A stretch of 27,545 nucleotides of DNA, from contig NZ_LGKG01000180.1 of NCBI RefSeq assembly GCF_001294335.1, forward strand, positions 1-27,545, read 5' to 3'. The stretch is from Streptomyces chattanoogensis (GTDB taxonomy: Bacteria > Actinomycetota > Actinomycetes > Streptomycetales > Streptomycetaceae). The notes under the pieces are model-generated. The model was not told the origin of the DNA and did not search any database. It was given only the letters and a program-made list of their open reading frames with translations. Position 1 is the stretch's first letter. Every line of letters starts with the position of its first letter. The position numbers and the translations under genes were made by a program. Positions 20,493-26,774 of the stretch are shown piece after piece.

Positions 20493-21376
20493 ACTGCTTG
20501 GCTACCGGGAAGGCAAAGACTCCTGGCACCTCGTCGTGGCCAGGCATCGCCTCGCGGGAGCGTTCGGCGTCCATCAGGGCGGCCAATACGCCTGTGCTGT
20601 CACCGACTATGGCCAGCGCGCGCCTCCAGGCTCGCCAGCCGGGCCTCGATGCTGCCGCCCGCCCGGTACCGGCGGCCGGCTCGCGCCAGCCGCGCCGCCT
20701 GTTCGTACCGCCCGGTCCAGTGAGCGATCAAGGACTCCACGGCACGTACCCAGGCCAGCATGCCCTCGTGTCCGGCCGCCTCGGCGCATGCGCGGGCCGT
20801 ACGGGCGTGCGTGGCCGCGGCGTCATAGTCGCCCAGGTCCAGGCAGACGTGCGCCGACAGCCCGCGCAGCAGCTCGAACACCCCGTCTCGTAACCGCTTG
20901 ATCTCCACGTGCAGCTCCAGCAGCGGGTGGCTGACGTAGGAGCGGGCGAGCCGGGCGACGTCGGCCTCCAGCTGCTCGACGACAATCTCATCGACATTGC
21001 CCTGCGCAATGAACCGGGCGAAGTCTGCCGGCACCACCGCATCCGCTGACACGGCGCTCACTAGCGGGTGTGGGCGTACCGAGGGCGAACCGGGCAGTTC
21101 CTGCGCGGACCCGGTGGCTGCATCCCCGCCCCGCTGGCTCTTGCTGAACGCAGCAGCCTGGTCGAGCGCCGCTACATCAACACCGAACACCCTCGCCAGG
21201 TACTTCCGGGTGTACGGGACAGGGATGCGCACCTCACGCTCGTAGCGCCCGATCTCCTTGCCCGTCTTGGCAGCACGCCCCTCCAGGGCGTTGTACTCCT
21301 CCGCCACCCGCTGCTGGGACCATCCCCACTCCATACGCAGCCGGACGAGCAGAGCACCGATACCCGTCTCGCCCAT
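20413..21376 (-). pseudogene. XRE-family regulator with TPR-like region, broken by frameshift
   Basis: ATG 21376 with GAGGAG five bases upstream. The helix-turn-helix is in GETGIGALLVRLRMEWGWSQ, QRVAEEYNALEGRAAKTGKE and IGRYEREVRIPVPYTRKYLA (about residues 1-60), followed by the helical region LARSYVSHPLLELHVEIKRLRDGVFELLRGL, DLGDYDAAATHARTARACAEAAGHEGMLAWVRAVESLIAHWTGRYEQAARLARAG and SLEARA. The frame stops at 20600 (258 residues), but the next frame goes on ALAIVGDSTGVLAALMDAER, SREAMPGHDEVPGVFAFPVA and KQFAYAGTTHLALGG, the usual continuation of this regulator type, before another stop at 20413. The missing base falls in a GCGCGCGC run. Full-length relatives have about 400 residues. Probably non-functional. 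Confidence 0.7.
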
Positions 21377-21402
21377 CACGTCTCCTCGGAACATGCGAAC
21401 CC

Positions 21403-21435
21403 TGGCCCCCATAGTGGCCCCCCGCTTTGGCCCCC
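21403..21435. promoter_or_regulatory. Three TGGCCCCC direct repeats upstream of the XRE gene
   Basis: At 21403-21410, 21415-21422 and 21428-21435, spaced 12 and 13 bases, about 27-59 bases ahead of the XRE start; on the minus strand GGGGGCCA. Likely an autoregulatory operator or promoter element. Confidence 0.5.
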
Positions 21436-21617
21436 ATGCCGGCTCCCGACCCAAACGGACGACCGCGGTTGGCTGTTGACCATGACAAGCAAACCGCACG
21501 ACGAACCGGAAACCCCCGCACCGGACCTCTCGCCTCACCGGATCGAGGAGGAAAGGCCCACGATGCCGAAACCCATATCACCATTCGCCGCTCCGTGAGC
21601 TGCTCGATCTGATCGGT

Positions 21618-22955
21618 GTGTCATGGCCGAACGTGGATGAGGACGACTACCGCGAGATGGCGAACGCCATGCGGGAGTTCGCCGATGACATCGACGAGGG
21701 TGCGAACGAGGCGCATACCGCCATCCAGAGCCTGGTGAGCTCGGCAGGTGGCTCGCTCGCTGTGGAGGCGCTCAACGCACACTGGAGCAAGATCAACGGC
21801 AAGCACCTCAAGGGGCTTGCCGACTGTGGCCGTATGGCAGGCACCGCCATGGACGGTGTCGCGGTGCTCATCGAGGGCGCCAAGATCGGCGCGCTGGTCC
21901 AGCTGGGCATCCTGGCCGCTGAGGTGATCGCTGCTCAGGCCGCGGCCCCCTTCACCCTTGGTTTGTCGGAGCTGGGCGCGCTGGGCGCGACGCAGGCGAC
22001 GAGGATGATCCTCAAGCGGCTGTTCAAGGAAGTCTGCCAGCAAGTCGCCGAACAGGTCGTCAGCATCGCCCTGACTCCTGTCGAGGAGGCCCTGGGCGCG
22101 ATGGTCGGGGACCTGGTCGTCCAGCTCGGCGCCAACGCGCTCGGCGTACAGGACGGCGTCGACCTCGGCCGCACCGCCAACGCGGGCAAGGACGGCTTCA
22201 ACCAGGGCGTACAGAACGCCAAGAAGTCCGCGAAGGAAGCTGCCGCCAACCCGACGATGGGGCTCCTCAGCGCAGGCGACGGGGGTGGCGGCGGAGGCGG
22301 TGGCGGTGGCGGTGGCGGCACCGGCTTCAGCTTCGACGAGGGCGAACACGACAACGCCGTGACCGGTCTGCAAAGCGCGAGCGGCACGTTCCGCAACAAG
22401 GCCGGCGGCAAGATCGGCCGGGCCAGGAGCCACCATGGCCGCACCCGCGGCAAGGACGCCATCGCCGATGCCGCGAACGTGGTGCTGGACAAGGTCGTCG
22501 ACGGCATCGAGGACGGCGTCAAGAAGACCGCCAAGCATCTCGGCGAGAACATGACCCGCGGCGTCACGCAGATGAAGAAGAACCACCGCGACAACGACAA
22601 GGGACTTGCTGACCACTTCAAGGGTCTCGACAAGAATGACACGAAGGACCCGAAGGCTCCGGGAGCGGGTGGGGCCACAGGCGGCAGCAAAGGACCGGGA
22701 GGCGGGAAGGGACCGGGAGGTCCCGGCAATCGGCCGCCAGGTGGGGGCAATAGCCCGCAGGGGCAACCCATCAACCCTCCCTGGCATGGACAAAGCGCAT
22801 GGGGGATGAAAAACCACCATGGCCGCGCCCTTGACGTGAGCGGCCTCGACCACGACCAGAGGATCAGACTGCTCGAGGAAGAGTCGCGGCGACTCGCGAA
22901 CGATGCCCACAACGCCAAGGCAGGAGAGAGGCGTGGAGACGCCGGGCGCATATAA
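21618..22955 (+). CDS. T7SS-type polymorphic toxin, N-terminal and linker part
   Basis: The only start in this frame is GTG 21618, without a ribosome site. A strong GAGGAGGAAAGG precedes ATG 21563 in another frame (MPKPISPFAAP), and the toxin frame upstream of 21618 reads PLRELLDLIGV, so a small frameshift near 21592 has probably cut off the true start. The N-terminus SWPNVDEDDYREMANAMREFADDIDEGANE and helices to about residue 75 are the WXG100-like secretion domain of streptomycete toxins; IGALVQLGILAAEVIAAQAA and APFTLGLSELGALGATQATR (about 93-135) form the conserved hydrophobic middle; a Gly tract (about 217-232) and Lys/Gly/Pro-rich linker follow, then LDHDQRIRLLEEESRRLANDAHNAKAG before a premature stop. 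The warhead lies in the next frame. Confidence 0.8.
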   Translation: MSWPNVDEDDYREMANAMREFADDIDEGANEAHTAIQSLVSSAGGSLAVEALNAHWSKINGKHLKGLADCGRMAGTAMDGVAVLIEGAKIGALVQLGILAAEVIAAQAAAPFTLGLSELGALGATQATRMILKRLFKEVCQQVAEQVVSIALTPVEEALGAMVGDLVVQLGANALGVQDGVDLGRTANAGKDGFNQGVQNAKKSAKEAAANPTMGLLSAGDGGGGGGGGGGGGGTGFSFDEGEHDNAVTGLQSASGTFRNKAGGKIGRARSHHGRTRGKDAIADAANVVLDKVVDGIEDGVKKTAKHLGENMTRGVTQMKKNHRDNDKGLADHFKGLDKNDTKDPKAPGAGGATGGSKGPGGGKGPGGPGNRPPGGGNSPQGQPINPPWHGQSAWGMKNHHGRALDVSGLDHDQRIRLLEEESRRLANDAHNAKAGERRGDAGRI

Positions 22956-23358
22956 AATCAAGAATGGATGCGCCGGCAGCTTCTTGCATAATGGCGTGAT
23001 TACGGGACACACAAGCTCCACAAAATACGGAACGAATACCGCCATCGACGTCCATCCGGAACTCAAGAAGGCGCTGGACGACATTGAGCAACAGGGCGGT
23101 ATCAGTGCTGGGCACGGAAAGTGCGCCGAAGTTGCCCTGATATCCGACCGGTTGAAAGAGTCGGATCCCCATGGCACGCGTTTCACCAGCGAGGAAGATC
23201 TAAAGAGGGAGCTGGCGGGGGGAGTGATGCACAGCAACAACATCGGAGTTAGGAAGAAGGGGGATGAGATAATCGAGAAACATGGGGTTTACAAGGAACC
23301 CTGTGACTCCTGCAAACGGATGCTGCCGAGGCTCGGTATCATCGCGCACAGAAGCTAG
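22918..23358 (+). pseudogene. YwqJ-like deaminase toxin domain, separated from its toxin by a frameshift
   Basis: Continuing from the toxin linker but one frame over: GVETPGAYKIKNGCAGSFLH, NGVITGHTSSTKYG, DVHPELKKALDDIEQQGG, then the zinc-site motifs HGKCAEVALISD and KEPCDSCKRMLPRLG. C-A-E and P-C-x-x-C are the deaminase-fold signatures of the YwqJ/SUKH-associated family, thought to deaminate nucleic acids or nucleotides in rival cells. Alone the frame could start only at ATG 22903, which has no ribosome site, so the domain is probably not made by itself. The frame change falls at GAGAGAGGCG around 22924-22932. Immediately followed by its immunity gene, 14 bases on. Confidence 0.75.
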
Positions 23359-23372
23359 GCAGGTGCGGAGGA

Positions 23373-23852
23373 TTGGCAGAAACCGTGATCGGTGAAGAAG
23401 AAGTCAGATCTTGGCTGACGGAGCACGGCTGGTTCCCCGGTCGGGACATCGGCGAGGAGGCCGACCGGCTCATCTCGGCCAGGGTTCGAGATTTTGCGGA
23501 CCAAGGAGAAAGTATTGCTCCGCTGCCGTGCGCAACGGCTTTCGTTCGCGAGTACGGAAATCTCGAACTCCCCTACCCGCGGAGTCCGAGCATCAAGATG
23601 GTTGTGACGCCAACATTCGGGTACGACGAAGACGCCGAAGACATCGTCGAGTTGAGTCAGAGTCTCGGCAGGCCTATTTTTCCTGTGGCATACGAAACAC
23701 GAGAGCTCGGCATCGTTCTGATGGATGACACTGAGCGAGTCTTTTACCTGCACGAAACGGGTTCTTACTTCGTGGCCGAGCGGCCGATCGAGGCGTTCGC
23801 CAAACGCCTGGAAGGAAGCCGTCTGCGGGATGCGGAGGATTTCTTTGTCTAG
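23373..23852 (+). CDS. SUKH-3 immunity protein
   Basis: 159 residues; TTG 23373 right after GCGGAGGA, with GTG 23385 as alternative. Features of SUKH-3: an N-terminal helix VRSWLTEHGWFPGRDIGEEA, then VREYGNLELPYP, a central VVTPTFGYDEDAEDIVELSQSLGRPIFPVAYE and the C-terminal strand pair LGIVLMDDTERVFYLHETGSYFVAERPIEAFAKRLEG. The W-x-P-G-R-x-I and G-R-P-I-F-P-V-A segments are diagnostic. SUKH proteins are antitoxins of contact or secreted polymorphic toxins, notably deaminases and nucleases (established). Intact; lies between the toxin domain and a second deaminase-fold gene, with overlap at its 3' end. Confidence 0.88.
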   Translation: MAETVIGEEEVRSWLTEHGWFPGRDIGEEADRLISARVRDFADQGESIAPLPCATAFVREYGNLELPYPRSPSIKMVVTPTFGYDEDAEDIVELSQSLGRPIFPVAYETRELGIVLMDDTERVFYLHETGSYFVAERPIEAFAKRLEGSRLRDAEDFFV

Positions 23853-24237
23853 CCGTGTCCCAGGTGTCGCATCGTCTCTGCTCATTAATGACATGGTGCT
23901 CAGTCAGACCAACCTTTCAGGTGGCGGGGAACCCAATCTGCATCCGGCAGTCAACCGTTTCTTTCGCTTTCTTCCCGTGCAGTTGCGTGAGCCATTCGCA
24001 GGGTACTGTGCCGAATCGGCGCTTGTCTCAGACCAGTTGTGGCATTTGGACGAGCAGCAGATAGGCGGGAGCCATACCACGCTGGAAGCCGCGGCACCAC
24101 ACTTCGCGGATTCCGTGATTCTCTCGCGGCTCATTCGCGAGCCCGGCGATCCGGAACATGGAAAGCCGACGCTGCCCTGCCGTTCTTGCACCGCGCTGCT
24201 TGACGAACTCGGCGTGAGGATCATGGGTCGTGACTGA
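23845..24237 (+). CDS. YwqJ-related deaminase-fold protein (130 aa)
   Basis: TTG 23845, six bases after GGAGG, overlapping the SUKH-3 stop by 8 bases; the frame is open much farther upstream but without resemblance. RVPGVASSLLINDMVLSQTN, HPAVNRFFRFLPVQLREPFA, GYCAESALVSDQLW (C-A-E at 55-57), LEAAAPHFADSVILSRLIRE and LPCRSCTALLDELGVRI (P-C-x-x-C at 111-115) show a whole deaminase fold. No secretion domain is attached, so it may be a stand-alone enzyme, a former toxin cartridge, or a partner of the immunity proteins. I recall similar small proteins following SUKH-3 genes in Streptomyces. Overlaps the next gene. Confidence 0.75.
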   Translation: MSSRVPGVASSLLINDMVLSQTNLSGGGEPNLHPAVNRFFRFLPVQLREPFAGYCAESALVSDQLWHLDEQQIGGSHTTLEAAAPHFADSVILSRLIREPGDPEHGKPTLPCRSCTALLDELGVRIMGRD

Positions 24238-25180
24238 AGACAGGAAAGTGCTTCACGCCGCAGGATGGCAACCCGAACGGGACATCGGGAGCGACGGAAT
24301 GCTCGCGATATTGGAGACAGTGAGCACAGTCGCAAAGTCGGGCTCCGGACGGTGGGTGCTCTTCCCGGCGGCAGAGCAAAGCATCCGCGAGTTCCACGGA
24401 TTGGCTTTCCGGCCCACGGCTGCTGGACAGCAAGTGGCCGCCACAGGATGCACGGTGGATCCCCGCCTCGGCCGGTACACCCACAACACGCTTGCCGAGT
24501 TGGGTGAAGCCCTGGGCGTCAAACTGTTCCCCTTCGGCCGCACCGACTCCGATGCCCTGCTCGCTGTCGACGAGCCGGCTCGACTCTTCTCCGTCGATCA
24601 CAGCGGCTCGTGGTTCCTCGGTTCTTCGCCCGCGGAGGGGATCACCGCCCTCCTTCAGGGACAGCGACCGGAACGTGTGGCAGATGAGAAGCGGGAGTGG
24701 CTGCTGCAGCCCTTGGCGGGGGAAGACTCCATTGCCGATGCCGTGAAGACGGCGATGGTTCTGGTCTTCATCCTGGACCACCACTCGGTGCTGAGAACGG
24801 ACACACTCCGGCTGCGTGCGCAGGAGAAAACCGGTTTCGGTAGTGCACCGCTTGGTCTGGAACTCTCGGTGCGGGATGGCTCGTTGGAGGACATCGCGCT
24901 GCGCCTGATCACGGAACTGCGTGCGCGCTTGCAGGACGCAGGCTTCGCGTCCGTCGATCTATCCCTAACGTTGGCAACAGCTCAGGCCAGGATCGACGAA
25001 AATCGTGCAAGCGCCGAGTCAGCAATCCCACGCATCGACTGCGCGTTGGTCGCGACGGATGGTGACCCTCGCGTGCTGCAGTTGGAACTGGCAGCACAGG
25101 CTGGCCGGCTGGCCTTCGAGCAAGGGGACGTGGCAGCAGCCTTGGCGGAAATCGACAAGTACGCGCAGTCACGAGGGTAG
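24230..25180 (+). CDS. SUKH-3-like protein with extra C-terminal domain
   Basis: 316 residues from GTG 24230, overlapping the previous gene by 8 bases. Residues 1-145 follow the SUKH-3 plan: LHAAGWQPERDIG, FRPTAAGQQVAATGCTVDP, YTHNTLAELGEALGVKLFPFGR, LLAVDEPARLFSVDHSGSWFLGSSPAEGITALLQG. The second half is not SUKH: DAVKTAMVLVFILDHHSVL, TLRLRAQEKTGFGSAPLGLE, DIALRLITELRARLQDAGFASVDLSLTLATAQARIDENRAS, then PRIDCALVATDGDPRVLQLELAAQAGRLAFEQGDVAAALAEIDKYAQSRG, a mixed alpha/beta domain ending in TPR-like helices. I do not know this domain. It may neutralise the second deaminase-fold protein. Last gene of the locus. Confidence 0.75.
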   Translation: MTEDRKVLHAAGWQPERDIGSDGMLAILETVSTVAKSGSGRWVLFPAAEQSIREFHGLAFRPTAAGQQVAATGCTVDPRLGRYTHNTLAELGEALGVKLFPFGRTDSDALLAVDEPARLFSVDHSGSWFLGSSPAEGITALLQGQRPERVADEKREWLLQPLAGEDSIADAVKTAMVLVFILDHHSVLRTDTLRLRAQEKTGFGSAPLGLELSVRDGSLEDIALRLITELRARLQDAGFASVDLSLTLATAQARIDENRASAESAIPRIDCALVATDGDPRVLQLELAAQAGRLAFEQGDVAAALAEIDKYAQSRG

Positions 25181-25427
25181 CCAGAGGGAAGCCGGGATCC
25201 CTCTGGCGGCCTGTCTGTAGGAACCAGTGGTGGGTCACCGATGAGCGAACGGAGTGCATCCTGGCACGTACGGGTCGGCAGTGCTGCGGCGGCCACATTC
25301 GGACCGCCCCGCCCATGACATGCGCCTCCGGCCAAGGCCAAGCACGCATCAGAGCGGACAAGCGGCCTCTACGGTGATCCGCGACCCCAGTAGCCACGGC
25401 CTACACCCGTTCCCATCTGCCCGGTGC
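25181..25427. other. Gap with no gene supported
   Basis: About 250 bases after the SUKH-3-like gene. No ribosome site plus sensible frame is seen on either strand. A small hairpin (GGTGCCC/GGGCACC, 25423-25442) overlaps the right att repeat. Confidence 0.5.
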
Positions 25428-25441
25428 CCTGCCGGGGGCAC
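25428..25441 (+). other. Candidate attR core
   Basis: CCTGCCGGGGGCAC, identical to the 3' end of tRNA-Arg at 12073-12086, same orientation. It is also part of a GC hairpin, which lowers the weight of the match. Confidence 0.5.
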
Positions 25442-25447
25442 CAGCGC

Positions 25448-25481
25448 AAAGAGCACCTACGAAATCTCGTAGGTGCTCTTT
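25448..25481. terminator. Very strong bidirectional terminator
   Basis: Perfect 15-bp stem (AAAGAGCACCTACGA / TCGTAGGTGCTCTTT), loop AATC. Ends the toxin-immunity transcript from the left and the former integrase transcript from the right. Confidence 0.95.
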
Positions 25482-25506
25482 GACATCCACGTCTGACATC
25501 AACGGC
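25481..25506. repeat. Pair of adjacent 13-bp direct repeats (left of integrase remnant)
   Basis: TGACATCCACGTC followed directly by TGACATCAACGGC. The same kind of pair stands at 25988-26013. Such adjacent repeats near int and att are typical arm-type integrase sites (inference). Confidence 0.55.
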
Positions 25507-25511
25507 GACGG

Positions 25512-25774
25512 TCACTCACGGCCGGTGCGCCTCTTGAGCATCCGTTCCATGTGGCTGATGGCCGCGCGCTGCGTGTCCTGGGATGTCCGTATGGATGTGC
25601 GTATAGATGTGCGTATAGATGTGCATGGTGGTGCTGATCTGGCTGTGCCGAAGGGCCTCCATCGCGACGCACAGCGAGGCCGGCAGCAAGGATCGTCGCG
25701 CATCCGTGGCGGGCGTCGTGCAGCCGGATCGCGCGGAGGCCGCGGCGGAGTGTGGCGAGCCGGCGGTGATCATC
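25512..25774 (-). pseudogene. Tyrosine integrase, C-terminal remnant with two frameshifts
   Basis: Three frames give one integrase C-terminus. From about 25774: RRLATLRRGLRAIRLHDARHGCATILAA (box II H-x-A-R-H-G). After a shift near 25675: VAMEALRHSQISTTMHIYTHIYTHIHTD (the H-S-Q-I-S helix and the catalytic Tyr in I-Y-T-H). After a second shift near 25585: SQDTQRAAISHMERMLKRRT GRE and the stop at 25512. The catalytic-Tyr codons have been expanded by a 12-bp repeat. Everything before box II is missing. Dead integrase; orientation places its end next to the att repeat. Confidence 0.8.
25582..25625. repeat. 12-bp repeat within the integrase remnant
   Basis: Plus-strand units GATGTCCGTATG, GATGTGCGTATA, GATGTGCGTATA and a partial GATGTGCAT. 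On the coding strand they multiply the I-Y-T-H catalytic segment. Confidence 0.85.
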
Positions 25775-26241
25775 GCCTGACCGTCACCTATGACGTACAC
25801 CCGAGAGCGATCGTGGTGACCGAGATCAGTACGGCTCAGTCCAGCCCAGCCGGTTCCCGGCAGCCTTATCAGGGAATGGAGATGCGGCACGAGGGCGGCG
25901 GACGCTGGAGCCACCTGAACCCCATGAGGAGTGACATCCGAAGTTGCGGGCTGCCAGGCTCTCGCCAAGGACGTAGGCCGACGGATCTGACGTCCACCAC
26001 TGACATCAACGTCGGTGAACAGCGACAGCCCTGGACGTCCAAGTGCAACCTCGCTCCCACCAGGCAGGCGCGCGTGCGACGGGTACGACGAAGGCCCAGG
26101 TCGGCCGGTGAGAGCCGGGTGCCTGGGCCTCGATCGCTTGCGGGGCGGGATCATGACGTCGGAGTCTCTGATTGACTCCCGGGTGCCAGCGGCCGCAGTC
26201 GCGCCAGTTACCTCGGTGACACCCTTGTGACGGTCAATGTC
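25775..26241. other. Non-coding remnant region right of the integrase fragment
   Basis: No supported gene. Contains the second pair of 13-bp repeats and a hairpin AGGCCCAGG (26092-26100) / CCTGGGCCT (26122-26130). Long frames here are low-complexity or antisense artefacts. Confidence 0.5.
25988..26013. repeat. Pair of adjacent 13-bp direct repeats (right copy)
   Basis: TGACGTCCACCAC followed directly by TGACATCAACGTC, matching the pair at 25481-25506. Confidence 0.55.
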
Positions 26242-26272
26242 TTGATGTGGTAGGGGCGTTCGCCTCTAGACT
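26242..26272 (+). promoter_or_regulatory. Candidate promoter of the WXG100/toxin genes
   Basis: TTGATG (26242-26247), 19-base spacer, TAGACT (26267-26272); the transcript would start about 45 bases before the WXG100 gene. The spacer is a little long. Confidence 0.4.
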
Positions 26273-26323
26273 TTGCCAAACCCTTTCACGCACGTGACCA
26301 CGAGCAGGGGAACGGGGCGCGCC

Positions 26324-26707
26324 ATGGCCGGAGATGGACTGCAGGCGGACGTACCGTCGCTGAAGGCTGGGGGCAAGGACTTCACCAGCGTCGGGCAGCG
26401 CTATCAGTCCGCGGTGGAGACACTGAAGAACGGGTTGACCGGTCTGGAGGGTCAGGACACTCCGCCGTGGGGCGATGACGACATCGGCGAGAAGTTCGGT
26501 GTGGTCTATGAGGGACTGCGCGACGGCATGTACGAGTCGATGGGGCATCTGGCCGCCAAGCTCCAGGAGATCGGCGGCGCCCTGAACGCGATGGCCGACA
26601 ACCACCAGGCCGACGAGGACTTCAACGACTCGCTGATGAAACAGCACGTCGCCAACGCCGAGGCGGAGAGCCAGAGGATCGTGACGCTCAAGTCACCCCA
26701 CACCTGA
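26324..26707 (+). CDS. WXG100/ESAT-6-like T7SS-associated protein
   Basis: 127 residues from ATG 26324 (G-rich site AGGGGAACGGGG upstream; the longer frame to 26273 is rejected). MAGDGLQADVPSLKAGGKDF, TSVGQRYQSAVETLKNGLTG, then PPWGDDDIGEKFGVVYEGLR, DGMYESMGHLAAKLQEIGGALNAMADNHQADEDFNDSLM form two long amphipathic helices joined by a W-G-D-D turn, as in ESX helical hairpins of Streptomyces toxin operons. It probably partners or chaperones the toxin encoded 67 bases downstream for type VII secretion. The W-G-D-D-x-x-G-E-x-F turn is the variant used by longer family members. Intact. Confidence 0.8.
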   Translation: MAGDGLQADVPSLKAGGKDFTSVGQRYQSAVETLKNGLTGLEGQDTPPWGDDDIGEKFGVVYEGLRDGMYESMGHLAAKLQEIGGALNAMADNHQADEDFNDSLMKQHVANAEAESQRIVTLKSPHT

Positions 26708-26774
26708 GGCGCCAACCGGCCTGCTGCTCCACGTCCGTCATCGTCGCTTCGCTGCTCCCTGGGGGATTGCCGCC

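Larger units (their letters stand above)
12086..25441. mobile_element. Decayed phage-derived genomic island in tRNA-Arg(CCT)
   Basis: Bounded by the tRNA 3' end and a 14-bp direct repeat of it. Contents: phage-like lysis and tail-associated genes on the minus strand, an XRE regulator, a secreted-protein/ABC operon and a toxin-immunity locus on the plus strand. A tyrosine-integrase remnant lies 70 bp beyond the right repeat, so either the true border is farther right, or a second element once sat in tandem. Frameshifts in the lysozyme, fibre, regulator and toxin genes suggest it can no longer move or lyse. Lower GC and codons such as ATA in the cargo support transfer. Confidence 0.55.

Noticed and set aside
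21482..21598. 38-codon peptide divergent from the XRE gene
   Set aside because: No ribosome site at its start; its second half is better explained as the broken start of the toxin gene.
22918..22935. Programmed +1 frameshift as the main explanation of the split toxin
   Set aside because: No clear slippery sequence, and the same gene seems broken a second time at its start; decay is simpler. Kept only as an alternative.
21621..23243. 540-codon minus-strand frame over the toxin
   Set aside because: Antisense to conserved toxin domains; product has no recognisable family.
25480..26175. 231-codon plus-strand frame
   Set aside because: Antisense to the integrase remnant; its DVRIDVR repeat is the 12-bp repeat read backwards.
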